Source: an uncultured Rhodospirillaceae bacterium
Lineage (GTDB): Bacteria > Pseudomonadota > Alphaproteobacteria > CAAGCB01 > CAG-977
DNA: 64,000 nt
NCBI GenBank assembly: GCA_900550445.1
Contig: URSF01000008.1
Coordinates: forward strand, 1-64,000
Direction of reading: 5' to 3'
Shown here: in pieces, positions 49,552-58,080 of the stretch
Numbering within the stretch: position 1 is the stretch's first letter
How the letters are laid out: each line of letters starts with the position of its first letter
Program-made: the position numbers and the translations under genes
The notes under the pieces: generated by a model
The model's database searches: none
The model's input: the letters and a program-made list of their open reading frames with translations, nothing else
What the model was told of the DNA's origin: nothing

Positions 49552-50948
49552 TTATCATCTAATTCCGCATAAAGTGTTTTACCGGCATCGTTTTTAGGAA
49601 TTTCAGCCAAGTATTCAACGTGAAACGCCGTAAAATTCAAATGTGTTTTTTCCGCTACAAAAGACTGAATTTCTTTTAACTTTGTTTCGTCGGTGATAAA
49701 AATTTTCATTGCGTCGTCTTTGCCTGCGCAAGCACAATCAAAGTCCGGATAATGCGTTTTAATTAGCCGTTCCGTTTCATCAAGATTGACGCGATTGCCG
49801 AAAATTTTTAAAAATCGCTTTTTGCGACCGACAATATAAAAATATCCGTCAGCATCGAATTTAGCCATGTCACCTGTTTGCAATATTCCGCCGCGTTCGT
49901 CGCCTTTAATCAAATCTTCTCCGCAAACGGCATAGCCGAGTGTAACGTTATCGCCTTTATAGAGCAATTCCCCGACCGTGTCAGGTGTCGTGATTTGCTC
50001 TCCTTTGTCGTCAATCAAAGTCAGCGTGCCGCCCGGAATCGCGATGCCCATCGATCCCTTTTTCACCAAAGCTTTATCCGCCGGCAAATATGCCATGCGT
50101 GCGGTTGCTTCCGCTTGTCCGTACATGACAACGAACTTTTTTCCTTCTCGTTCAGCATATTCCGCGAATTTTTGATGCAAGTCGGGCAGGATTTTACCGC
50201 CGGCTTGGGTCATTGTCCGCAAATCAGGCAGTTTTCTGCGAAAGAACATTAGCTTGTCCAACATTTCGTAAGTATATGGCACACCGCCGAAAGAAGTCGC
50301 TTTCTGTTTCGTAAACAAATTCCAAAACTCGCGCTGCATCAATGTTGATCGAGTAAGGATAATGGTGGCTCCTACCGCAAAATGCGTATTGATAATCGAT
50401 AAACCGTAAGTGTAGTTCATCGGCAATGTCGTAATCGCGCGTTCCGTTGAATCCAAGGCTAAATATTCAACGATAGATGACGTGTTCGCTTTGATGTTTT
50501 TATAGCTTTGGCGCACAAACTTGGGTGATCCCGTCGACCCAGAAGTCGTCAGCAGTAAAGCCAATTCTTCATACAACGGATAAACGTGCTCGTCTGTTCG
50601 TTTAAGCAATGAGTAGCCGTTTGAAGAATAGATGATATCCCCTGTGAAATCTTTGGTTTTGTCTGAAGGCAGCCAAAGATAATCGGGTTTGTAATGATTT
50701 AGAAAATTATTCAATAATTCTAAATCAATATGCTCATCCAACATCAACGGCACAATACCGTGATTTAAAAAAGCGATATATCCGATCAAAGATCCGATTG
50801 TATTGGAACATAAGTTGAAAACCAAACAACGGGAAGGGATATGCGCAACCAAAGCTTTTGCCGCTTCGTCGATTTGCGCGTAAGAAAATGTTTCTTCGTT
50901 TTCGGTTACAACCGCTGTTTTATCTTTAAACTCAAGCAAATTCCACAT
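49548..50948 (-). CDS. AMP-dependent acyl ligase
   Basis: 466 residues from ATG 50948, which matches the typical opening MWNLLEFKDKTAVVTENEETFSY; an ATG 33 bases upstream lies deep inside the carrier protein gene. Motifs: LLLTTSGSTGSPKFVRQSY (P-loop), LPMNYTYGLS, YGQAEATARMAYLP, and ILQTGDMAKFDADGYFYIVGRKKRFLKIFGNRV (adenylation hinge). Activates a carboxylic acid as the adenylate and loads it, most likely onto the neighbouring acyl carrier protein, with which it overlaps by 17 bases. Confidence 0.9.
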   Translation of the reverse strand: MWNLLEFKDKTAVVTENEETFSYAQIDEAAKALVAHIPSRCLVFNLCSNTIGSLIGYIAFLNHGIVPLMLDEHIDLELLNNFLNHYKPDYLWLPSDKTKDFTGDIIYSSNGYSLLKRTDEHVYPLYEELALLLTTSGSTGSPKFVRQSYKNIKANTSSIVEYLALDSTERAITTLPMNYTYGLSIINTHFAVGATIILTRSTLMQREFWNLFTKQKATSFGGVPYTYEMLDKLMFFRRKLPDLRTMTQAGGKILPDLHQKFAEYAEREGKKFVVMYGQAEATARMAYLPADKALVKKGSMGIAIPGGTLTLIDDKGEQITTPDTVGELLYKGDNVTLGYAVCGEDLIKGDERGGILQTGDMAKFDADGYFYIVGRKKRFLKIFGNRVNLDETERLIKTHYPDFDCACAGKDDAMKIFITDETKLKEIQSFVAEKTHLNFTAFHVEYLAEIPKNDAGKTLYAELDDK

Positions 50949-51171
50949 TGTATTTTGCAAGGATTTCTTTCCCTTTTTCATAGCTGTTTAAATCGACGAT
51001 GTCGTCGGGTTCCAACATAATGTCGAAAGCCTCTTCAATTTGGGCGACCAACCCCATGTGACCGACAGAATCCCATGCATCAATTGCTTGAAATGTCAGG
51101 CTTTTGGCTGTTTCAGGCTCTATATCAAAAGCCTGACAAAATGCGTTGGCGTATTTTTCTTCGTTTGTCAT
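50932..51171 (-). CDS. Acyl carrier protein (copy A)
   Basis: 79 residues of the four-helix phosphopantetheine carrier fold. The attachment serine is in DAWDSVGHMGLVAQIEEAF; helix III contains EPDDIVDLNSYEKGKEIL. Its ATG overlaps the TGA of the transketolase gene (ATGA). It differs from the second carrier in the cluster, and probably carries the acyl unit loaded by the ligase next to it. Confidence 0.9.
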   Translation of the reverse strand: MTNEEKYANAFCQAFDIEPETAKSLTFQAIDAWDSVGHMGLVAQIEEAFDIMLEPDDIVDLNSYEKGKEILAKYNVEFA

Positions 51172-52142
51172 TTACAAATCTCCTCATAAGTGTTTTTTAT
51201 TTTTAAAGCAATTTTTTCGGGCGTAAGATCATGAACGTCATGCATATAAGCATACTCTCCGGCATGCGGATAAAATGGCTTCGTCCCGATTATTAAATGC
51301 GCGGGACGTTGGCTTTTTAACGCCATCGTTTCTTCAATCGCACTGCCTAATCCCCCGATTGTCGAATGTTCCTCAACGGAAACAATCAATTTTGCATCAC
51401 AGGCGGTTGTAACAGCCTGAACGTCTAAAGGCTTGATGGTATGGATATCAACCACTTTAACGGATATATCGTTTTCTTCAAGCTTTTCAGCGGCTTTTAA
51501 CGCATTATGAACCATACTTCCCGTCGCCATTATGACAACATCTGAACCGTCGCGCAAAGTTATCGCTTTACCGATTTCAAAATCGAAATCTTTTTGATAC
51601 ACGATCGGATTATTCATTGTTCCCGACAAACGAAGGTATACGGGAGCGGAAATCTTTGCCGCCGCTTCCACGGCCTTTTCCGTTTCCAATCCGTCGGCCG
51701 GAGAAAGAATGATCATATTATTGATCGCCCGAAGAGCCGCAATATCTTCCAATGCATAATGCGTTGTCCCGAACATACCAAATGAAAATCCGGCGCCAAA
51801 ACCGACCAGTTTCACATTTTCGCGCATATATCCCAAAAAGTGCCGAACCTGTTCACAAGAACGTAACGACGCAAAGTTTGAAAATGTCGCCGCAAACGGT
51901 ATTTTGCCGCAAGAAGCCAGTCCGGCCGCAATTCCGATCATATTTTGTTCGGCAATTCCGGTATTATAAAAACGTTGCGGAAAAGTCTTTTGGAATCTGT
52001 CCAGTCCGGAGGTATTACATAAATCCGCCGCTAACGCGACGATATTTTCGTTTTGTTCAGCCAATCGCGTTAAGGTTGTTCCAAAAACCCCTCTTTGCCC
52101 TAACATGGATAAAGTACGCAAATAAGAAGGTTTAATTTCCAT
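51168..52142 (-). CDS. Transketolase-like protein, C-terminal subunit
   Basis: 324 residues covering the pyrimidine-binding and C-terminal domains of transketolase, separate from its partner. The glutamate and proton relay region is in FYNTGIAEQNMIGIAAGLA; VTFSNFASLRSCEQVRHF-like residues and the ILSPADGLETEKAV and VEEHSTIGGLGSAI motifs follow. ATG 52142 lies six bases after GGAGG; a GTG two codons earlier is possible. Together with the N-terminal subunit it should move two-carbon ketol units using thiamine diphosphate. Confidence 0.92.
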   Translation of the reverse strand: MEIKPSYLRTLSMLGQRGVFGTTLTRLAEQNENIVALAADLCNTSGLDRFQKTFPQRFYNTGIAEQNMIGIAAGLASCGKIPFAATFSNFASLRSCEQVRHFLGYMRENVKLVGFGAGFSFGMFGTTHYALEDIAALRAINNMIILSPADGLETEKAVEAAAKISAPVYLRLSGTMNNPIVYQKDFDFEIGKAITLRDGSDVVIMATGSMVHNALKAAEKLEENDISVKVVDIHTIKPLDVQAVTTACDAKLIVSVEEHSTIGGLGSAIEETMALKSQRPAHLIIGTKPFYPHAGEYAYMHDVHDLTPEKIALKIKNTYEEICK

Positions 52143-52926
52143 AACCACCCTCCGTTATTTCTGAAATCGCCTGCGTTAGCTGTGCTTGTGTTAATTTCCC
52201 GTGATGCCATTCGCGGGCGTTTTCCATAAAAGAAACGCCTTTTCCTTTAACCGTATGCGCCAAAATGACTTTCGGTTGATTATGTGCTTGCGACAATTTG
52301 ATTTTTAACGCTTGCACATCATGTCCGTTACATTCTTCAACAATCCAACCGCAAGCTTCCCACATTTTTTTTATATCAAACGTTAAAATGTCAGCGGATT
52401 TCCCATCTGCCTGCATTCCGTTCAGATCGACAATGACGGTCAAATCTTGGATTTTCCGATGACCGGCGAACATGGCACTTTCCCAAATGCTGCCTTCGTT
52501 ACATTCTCCGTCACCTAAAATGACGAAAACCCTTCTTCCCGCCAAAGCCAAACCGATGCCGTAAGACAAGCCCATACCCAGACTGCCGCCTGAAAATTCA
52601 ATTCTTTTTTCAATGTTTTTTGACGGTTGTCCCGGAAAGTCGCCTCCGTTTTCTTCAAAAGAATCATAGTCTTTCTGCGAAATCAAACCGGTTTCATACA
52701 ATGCGGCGTACAAAGCCAATCCGGCATGACCTTTGCTTAAAATCAAACGATCCCGCGCTTCGTCAAAAGGATCGGATTTATTATATTTTAATATGCCGTT
52801 ATATAATGCCGTCAGTATTTCCACACATGATAAAGACGGCGCAATATGCGCGCCGTTATTACCGGCTTTAAAAGCGGACGTCAGAATATTTTTACGCATG
52901 TTTTCAGCAAATGTCACATCTTCCAT
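52132..52926 (-). CDS. Transketolase-like protein, N-terminal subunit
   Basis: 264 residues, the diphosphate-binding half. HIAPSLSCVEILTALYNGI, SKGHAGLALYAAL (conserved His), GGSLGMGLSYGIGLAL and the thiamine/metal motif GDGECNEGSIWESAMFA followed by DLNGMQADG are complete. Split transketolases of this type occur in archaea and in surface-polysaccharide and secondary-metabolite clusters. TAATG overlap with the upstream reductase gene and overlap with its partner (11 bases) show coupled translation. Confidence 0.93.
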   Translation of the reverse strand: MEDVTFAENMRKNILTSAFKAGNNGAHIAPSLSCVEILTALYNGILKYNKSDPFDEARDRLILSKGHAGLALYAALYETGLISQKDYDSFEENGGDFPGQPSKNIEKRIEFSGGSLGMGLSYGIGLALAGRRVFVILGDGECNEGSIWESAMFAGHRKIQDLTVIVDLNGMQADGKSADILTFDIKKMWEACGWIVEECNGHDVQALKIKLSQAHNQPKVILAHTVKGKGVSFMENAREWHHGKLTQAQLTQAISEITEGGYGN

Positions 52927-53663
52927 TATAAACCTCCGTCTATGCGAATCACCTGGCCATTAATGAAGGACGATCTGTCCGAAGCTAAAAAAACGGCCGT
53001 GTCCGCAACTTCTTTCGGCGTGCCAAAACGTTTCATCGGCGTTAAATCTTTAGTCTTTTCCAATTCGTCAGCGGGCATCGTTTGCAAGATTTCTGTTTCA
53101 ATCACACCGGGAGCAATACAATTCGATCGTATGCCTTGCGCCCCCAATTCATTGGCGATAACGCGCGACATCGCGATTAAAGCCGCCTTGGCCGAACCAT
53201 ATATCGCTTTCCCGGGATTCCCGTCCAATGCCGCCATGGAAGCTATGTTCACAATACTGCCGTGTCCTTGACGAACCATCAAATTGGAAATCATTTGCGT
53301 TAAGAAAAACGGCGCAAAAAAGTCCGTTTCAAAAATATCTCTCAAAGCTTTTTCTGCGGACATTTGAAACGAAGCGTTATGCATCACGCCGGCATTGTTT
53401 ATCAAAGCGTCCACCGGCAATTTTGAAGATCGAATTGATATGATCGCTTTTTTTACCGCTTCTTTGTCCGTCATATCAAAATAAACGGGGCGAATTTCGA
53501 TTTGATGTTTTACAGACAAATCCGAAACCAACTTGATAAAATCGGGCGTTTCCCGACGCGCATGAGCCCATACGGAAGCACCGTTCTCGACGCATTTTTC
53601 TAAAATGGCTTTGCCGATTCCACGATTCGTTCCCGTAATTAAAATATTTTTTCCTCTAAGCAT
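52926..53663 (-). CDS. SDR-family oxidoreductase (FabG-like, copy 3)
   Basis: 245 residues. ATG 53663 follows GGAAGG by five bases; the longer frame to 53687 has no such site. The Rossmann motif TGTNRGIGKAI, the NNAG segment and the catalytic SIVNIASM / YGSAKAALIAMSR (Ser, Tyr, Lys) are complete. It ends SSFINGQVIRIDGGL like 3-oxoacyl-ACP reductases. Overlaps the ketoacyl synthase gene by eight bases and the transketolase by one. Likely reduces a beta-keto intermediate of the cluster. Confidence 0.9.
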   Translation of the reverse strand: MLRGKNILITGTNRGIGKAILEKCVENGASVWAHARRETPDFIKLVSDLSVKHQIEIRPVYFDMTDKEAVKKAIISIRSSKLPVDALINNAGVMHNASFQMSAEKALRDIFETDFFAPFFLTQMISNLMVRQGHGSIVNIASMAALDGNPGKAIYGSAKAALIAMSRVIANELGAQGIRSNCIAPGVIETEILQTMPADELEKTKDLTPMKRFGTPKEVADTAVFLASDRSSFINGQVIRIDGGL

Positions 53664-54798
53664 TGTTTCCTTCCTTAAAGAAATCAATCCAATACTTGAT
53701 TTTTTCTTCTCGCGTCATTTTATCCGAAGGCGTCTGATATAAACGAATCCCCCCGACATAAGTTTTAGACGTATTAACAACGCAAAATCCCCAAGACAAT
53801 CCCACACCGAATGTCGCCATACATAATGTGTTGACCGGATTATCCTTTAACTGTCTGCAAATGTCGGTCGTCACCGAAGCCGAACTGCAATTGCCATACT
53901 GTGTGAACGTTTCCGTCGACCATTTTTCCTTAGGCAGTTTGGCATACATGGCAACAGTTCGCACAATCTGTTTGTTTGCCTGATGGAACGCAAAATAATC
54001 AATCTCTTCCGTTTTTTTGCCGGCATATTCCAAAATTTCGTTAATACCGCGGGGACCGACGTCCGTTGTAAACTTAAAAACGTCCATACCCTTCATGATA
54101 TCGTCCCATAAATGCCAGACATTACCCGTGGCATCTGTGATTTCCAAAGAGGAAATATCTTCGCGCACGGGCAAATCGTAACCGCCCGCGGGCGCAATCA
54201 GCTTATCCCAATCTTTTCCGCGTGTCCCCGTATAAAAATAAGCCGTGTTTTCATCATCGGTATATTCCAATAACGTCGCGGACCCCGCATCGCCGAACAA
54301 CATATTGGAATTGCGATTGCGCCGATCCGAATGTCTGCTGACAATATCGCCGGCCAAAACCAAACATTTCGAAGCGGTTTTTGCCGAAATCATCGAATGA
54401 GCCAACATTAATCCGTGAACGTAAGCCGAACAAGCCAACCCGGAAACATCAAAGCAAGTGCATTCCTCTTTTAATCCCAATCTGCCGTGCAACACGCATG
54501 CGGACGCGGGATAATGATAATCATGTGAGGCGGAAACAACGATCAAAGCGTCAATCGTATTTTTATCAATATTCAAACGCTCAAATAAATCGTTTGCGGC
54601 GGCTTCGCATAAATCCGCGTTCGTCGTGCGTTCATCGGCCACATAACGCGTCCCCAATCCCAGAATTTTTTTATTACGTTCCAACAACTTAAGATCATTG
54701 TTAAAGAACTCGATTTCGTCATCGATATTGATAAAATGTTCCGGAACGACAGCGGTAATGCCGGTGATTTTGACGTGCTCGAACTTGGATTTAGGCAT
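53656..54798 (-). CDS. 3-Oxoacyl-ACP synthase III-like protein (copy A)
   Basis: 380 residues of the KAS III/FabH-like thiolase fold. The catalytic triad is in GLACSAYVHGL (Cys), YFAFHQANKQIV (His) and YGNCSSASV (Asn). RGIxEILEYAGKKTEEIDYF and SWGFCVVN near the end fit. It should condense a CoA-activated starter with malonyl-carrier or catalyse acyl transfer. A paralogue at 56174 shares the same long C-terminus (CVVNTSKTYVGGIRLYQTPSDKMTREEKIKYWIDFFKEG shown by its pattern), so the two diverged after duplication. Confidence 0.9.
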   Translation of the reverse strand: MPKSKFEHVKITGITAVVPEHFINIDDEIEFFNNDLKLLERNKKILGLGTRYVADERTTNADLCEAAANDLFERLNIDKNTIDALIVVSASHDYHYPASACVLHGRLGLKEECTCFDVSGLACSAYVHGLMLAHSMISAKTASKCLVLAGDIVSRHSDRRNRNSNMLFGDAGSATLLEYTDDENTAYFYTGTRGKDWDKLIAPAGGYDLPVREDISSLEITDATGNVWHLWDDIMKGMDVFKFTTDVGPRGINEILEYAGKKTEEIDYFAFHQANKQIVRTVAMYAKLPKEKWSTETFTQYGNCSSASVTTDICRQLKDNPVNTLCMATFGVGLSWGFCVVNTSKTYVGGIRLYQTPSDKMTREEKIKYWIDFFKEGNNA

Positions 54799-54809
54799 AA
54801 AAAAACTCC

Positions 54810-55550
54810 CTAACGACTGGCGCAGTCAACAACATAATTCTGACCGGTAATCCATTTGGCCTTATCGGACAACAAAAATACGACAACATTGGCGACATCT
54901 TGCGGTTCGCCAAACCCCATCGGATAAAATTGACGCACTTTATCCATGATTTCAGGAATTCTTTGTGTCATGGGCGTATCTATATCAGACGGTGAAACCG
55001 TATTAAAACGAATACCCTTCGGAGCAAATTCTTTGGCAATCGCCACCATGGAGGCGACCAAAGCCGCTTTTGATCCCGAATAAGAAATAATCGCTTTGGC
55101 CGGACGGTCGTAAGCACATGATGATATGGAAACAAAGCTGGAACCGGCACCGATGTTTACGCGTTTGTCGGCAAAGCCTTTGGCCATCATGACGGGGGCA
55201 AAATAATTAATCTCAAACAGCTGTTTCATCGCATCAACATCTAATGCGCGCAACGGACGCGTTTCCGTTATGCCGGCGCAACAGGCGACACCTTTGAATT
55301 TACCGTATTTGTCTTTCAGCATGTTCATGAATTCAGGCAAAGCCGCAACATCTTGCGCCAAATCCTTTTGTTCGCAAAAAAACTTTTCGGGAAAAGCCGC
55401 TTTGTTCCGAACAGTATCAAGAGCTGCCGCATTACGAGCGATTCCAACAACCGTCGCTCCTTTCGCGTTCAAAGTTAATGCGACAGCTTCTCCGATTCCC
55501 GAAGAAGCCCCCGTAACAATAAAAAAATCCGTGTTATTGAAGGTAGGCAC
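54810..55550 (-). CDS. SDR-family oxidoreductase (copy 2)
   Basis: 246 residues. GTG start overlapping the TAG of the VOC gene (TAGTG), with GGAG upstream. Cofactor motif TGASSGIGEAVAL, catalytic SSCAYDRPAKAIISYSGSKAAL with Tyr and Lys, and an unusual C-terminus WITGQNYVVDCASR instead of the usual GG tail. Shares that ending with the SDR at 57326. Probably reduces an acyl-carrier intermediate. Confidence 0.88.
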   Translation of the reverse strand: MPTFNNTDFFIVTGASSGIGEAVALTLNAKGATVVGIARNAAALDTVRNKAAFPEKFFCEQKDLAQDVAALPEFMNMLKDKYGKFKGVACCAGITETRPLRALDVDAMKQLFEINYFAPVMMAKGFADKRVNIGAGSSFVSISSCAYDRPAKAIISYSGSKAALVASMVAIAKEFAPKGIRFNTVSPSDIDTPMTQRIPEIMDKVRQFYPMGFGEPQDVANVVVFLLSDKAKWITGQNYVVDCASR

Positions 55551-55966
55551 TACTGTTTCTCCTTTAATTGAACCAATTCGACGATCATCGAATTACGAAA
55601 CGCCAGATAACACCATGCCGCAATATCGGTATTGTCTTCGTCAACATAAGTGATCGGAACTAAAAACATTCCGCCGTTTTCTCGGATCATTTTTTCTGCG
55701 TCGGCATTAATATCATCACTGATATAGGCAAAATGAAAAATTTTGCGCTTGGCCTGCAAATGAGGACTGACAGGCCCTTCCTTATTCAGATTAGTCACCA
55801 GTTCCAAATCAGGTTGTCCTTCCGCTTTTAAAAATTGAACCTGAATTTCCGACGACACGTCCATCCGTTTTTCCCCGTTGGGCATATAACCGAATAAGGA
55901 AAAAAAGCCGATGTCTTTATCAATGTTTTTTGAAGCAATCCCTATATGATGCAAAGCTTTAATCAT
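55550..55966 (-). CDS. VOC-family protein (glyoxalase/epimerase-like)
   Basis: 138 residues with two babab repeats. IKALHHIGIASKNIDKDIGFFSLFGY opens the first half and carries the metal histidine; FHFAYISDDINADAEKMIRENGGMFLVPITYVDED and MIVELVQLKEK (glutamate) form the second. Closest in shape to methylmalonyl-CoA epimerases. A role as epimerase, isomerase or lyase on the carrier-bound unit is likely, but the exact reaction is unknown. ATGA overlap with the carrier gene. Confidence 0.82.
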   Translation of the reverse strand: MIKALHHIGIASKNIDKDIGFFSLFGYMPNGEKRMDVSSEIQVQFLKAEGQPDLELVTNLNKEGPVSPHLQAKRKIFHFAYISDDINADAEKMIRENGGMFLVPITYVDEDNTDIAAWCYLAFRNSMIVELVQLKEKQ

Positions 55967-56181
55967 AATCCGGCCTTTTTCGCAATATCTCCGATTGTTG
56001 TGACTTCATGATAATCTTTCATGGTCGTCTTGACGCCGAACGATTTTTCCAAAAAAGCCATCGTTGCCATTACGGACAAAGAATCCCATTCATCCAAATC
56101 TTCCAAAACCGTTTCGTAAGACAAATCTTCTTCTGTCTGCAAAACATCTTGCATTTCCGCCAAAAATTCTTCTTTAGTCAT
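55963..56181 (-). CDS. Acyl carrier protein (copy B)
   Basis: 72 residues. The phosphopantetheine serine is in DEWDSLSVMATMAFLEKSF; VTTIGDIAKKAGL is helix IV. Overlaps the ketoacyl synthase gene by eight bases and the VOC gene by four. Its partner set (SDR, synthase, VOC) is distinct from that of copy A. Confidence 0.9.
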   Translation of the reverse strand: MTKEEFLAEMQDVLQTEEDLSYETVLEDLDEWDSLSVMATMAFLEKSFGVKTTMKDYHEVTTIGDIAKKAGL

Positions 56182-57313
56182 GTTCTTCTCCTTTAAAGTA
56201 GTTTATCCAATTCATAATTTGTTCCGATCGCGTTTTTCCGTTTTTCGGAACGGTGTAAGTTGAAATGCCTCCGTTGTACATTTCTGATAAATCAACCGCC
56301 GCTCCGCCCCATGACAATCCGATCCCGAATGTGCAAAGAACCGTGTTTCCGATTGTTTTTCCGACAGCTTGATCACATAAAACCGTCACGACTGAATTAA
56401 CCGAATTATTTGCATATCTTGAAAAGGTTTCTGTCGGTGCTTTTTCAAACGGTATTCCCGCTTTCGCAACGATCATTTCGACAATTTGTTTGTTTGCCTG
56501 ATGAATGGCAAACAAATCAACGTCTTGTATCGTCCAAGCTGCGGCATTCATCGTATCCGACAATAACTTGGGAGCGACTTCCATTGTGAAATTAAAAACG
56601 TCTTCTCCTTTCATCAATCCCTGATCCGCAGTCCAAATGTTGCCGTTTCCGTCTACCACGGAAAGATCAAAGTCTTTTTTTTGGTACGGCAAACGTTGCC
56701 CGCCGAACGGGTGGATTATTTTGTCCCAGTTCTTTCCGTCAGTCCCGGTGACGAAAAATGACTTGGGCGCTCCTTTCTCATATTTTAAAATTGTCGCGGA
56801 TACGGCGTCTCCGAAAACAGGCGCTATTTTTCTGTTTTGAACCCGTATGTCATGAGCGGGATTATCTCCGGTCAACAACAAAGCCGTTTTAAAAGCTCCG
56901 GACGACATTAATCCCGATGCACACATCAAAGCATGTACATATCCGGAACAGCCCAGATTGATGCTTAAACAGGTACAGCTTTTGTTCAGTTCCAACAAAC
57001 CGTGAACGATACAGGCATCGCTGGGACGCGGATAATCCGGATTTTGATTAACGAAAATCAGTAAATCTATTTCATCGGGAGAAATTCCCATTTCCTGTAA
57101 TAACTTAACAGCAGCGTCTGTCGCCATATCCGTAACGGTTGTGTTTTGATCGGCAATATACCGTTTCCCGTATCCGATCATTTTTTTTGCGCGCGCCAAT
57201 TTTTTTGGATTATCGTCAAAATATTCCAGTTCGTCATCAATATTGACACAGTGTTCCGGAATAACAGTTTTTATTCCTTTTATTTGAATATTTTCAAAAC
57301 AAGTCGTTGTCAT
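56174..57313 (-). CDS. 3-Oxoacyl-ACP synthase III-like protein (copy B)
   Basis: 379 residues from ATG 57313, five bases after GGGTGA; a GTG nine bases earlier is also in frame. Triad residues: NLGCSGYVHAL (Cys), LFAIHQANKQIV (His) and YANNSVNSVV (Asn). SWGGAAVDLSEMYNGGISTY is the family's end. It shares 40 percent or so of its pattern with copy A (FENIQIKGIKTVIPEHCVNIDDELEYF against HVKITGITAVVPEHFINIDDEIEFF). Part of the first module SDR-KAS-carrier. Confidence 0.9.
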   Translation of the reverse strand: MTTTCFENIQIKGIKTVIPEHCVNIDDELEYFDDNPKKLARAKKMIGYGKRYIADQNTTVTDMATDAAVKLLQEMGISPDEIDLLIFVNQNPDYPRPSDACIVHGLLELNKSCTCLSINLGCSGYVHALMCASGLMSSGAFKTALLLTGDNPAHDIRVQNRKIAPVFGDAVSATILKYEKGAPKSFFVTGTDGKNWDKIIHPFGGQRLPYQKKDFDLSVVDGNGNIWTADQGLMKGEDVFNFTMEVAPKLLSDTMNAAAWTIQDVDLFAIHQANKQIVEMIVAKAGIPFEKAPTETFSRYANNSVNSVVTVLCDQAVGKTIGNTVLCTFGIGLSWGGAAVDLSEMYNGGISTYTVPKNGKTRSEQIMNWINYFKGEEHD

Positions 57314-57325
57314 GACGGTCACCCA

Positions 57326-58057
57326 TTAAAAACTGCAACAATCCAGAACGTAATTTTGTCCTGTTATCCAAGAAGCTTCTTTAGAAAGTAAAAATGCCGC
57401 CAGCTCTGCCACATCGATCGGTTCACCGAAACCCATCGGATATTGTTGTATCTGCGAATCAATATATTCCTGCGGAGATTTCGATGTGCGAATATTAGAA
57501 GGCAGAATACAGTTCATCCGAATTTTATTTTTTGCATACTCCTTAGCCATAGATTTAACGGCCGCACATAAAGCCGCTTTGCTGCCGGCATAGGCTAAGT
57601 GCCCTTTATCTGAAATATAAGCTGCGGCAGACGACAAGAAAACCATCGAAGTACCCGCACCGATATTGTTTCGTTTATCGGCCATTCCCTTAGCCAAAAA
57701 AATTGGAGCCAAATAATTAATATTCAGTGTGTTTTGTACGGTGTTTATATCTGTTATTGCCAAAGGCTGAATTGGAACAACGCCCGCGCAGTAAACCATT
57801 CCGCTGAATTTACCATATTTTTCTTTCAACTTTTTAACATAAGAGGATAAGTCTTCAATATTCGCCGTTAAATCTTTCTGCTCAACAAAAACATTTTCCG
57901 GACGGAAGGCATTTGATTTCATTTCGTTCAACCGCCCTGTATCCCGTCCGATACCGATAACCGTTGCTCCCAGTCGATTTAGAAACAAAGCGATTTCTTT
58001 TCCTATTCCGGAAGAAGCTCCTGTTATAATAAAGCGTTGTTTTGATGAAAATAACAT
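57326..58057 (-). CDS. SDR-family oxidoreductase (copy 1)
   Basis: 243 residues. TGASSGIGKEIALFL (NADP binding), VYCAGVVP, FLSSAAAYISDKGHLAYAGSKAAL (Ser, Tyr, Lys) and the end WITGQNYVLDCCSF. Paralogue of the SDR at 54810 with the same rare DC ending. First enzyme gene after the glycosyltransferase at 58081; four bases before the synthase frame. Confidence 0.9.
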   Translation of the reverse strand: MLFSSKQRFIITGASSGIGKEIALFLNRLGATVIGIGRDTGRLNEMKSNAFRPENVFVEQKDLTANIEDLSSYVKKLKEKYGKFSGMVYCAGVVPIQPLAITDINTVQNTLNINYLAPIFLAKGMADKRNNIGAGTSMVFLSSAAAYISDKGHLAYAGSKAALCAAVKSMAKEYAKNKIRMNCILPSNIRTSKSPQEYIDSQIQQYPMGFGEPIDVAELAAFLLSKEASWITGQNYVLDCCSF

Positions 58058-58080
58058 TTAAAATAACTCTCTTTAAAAGA

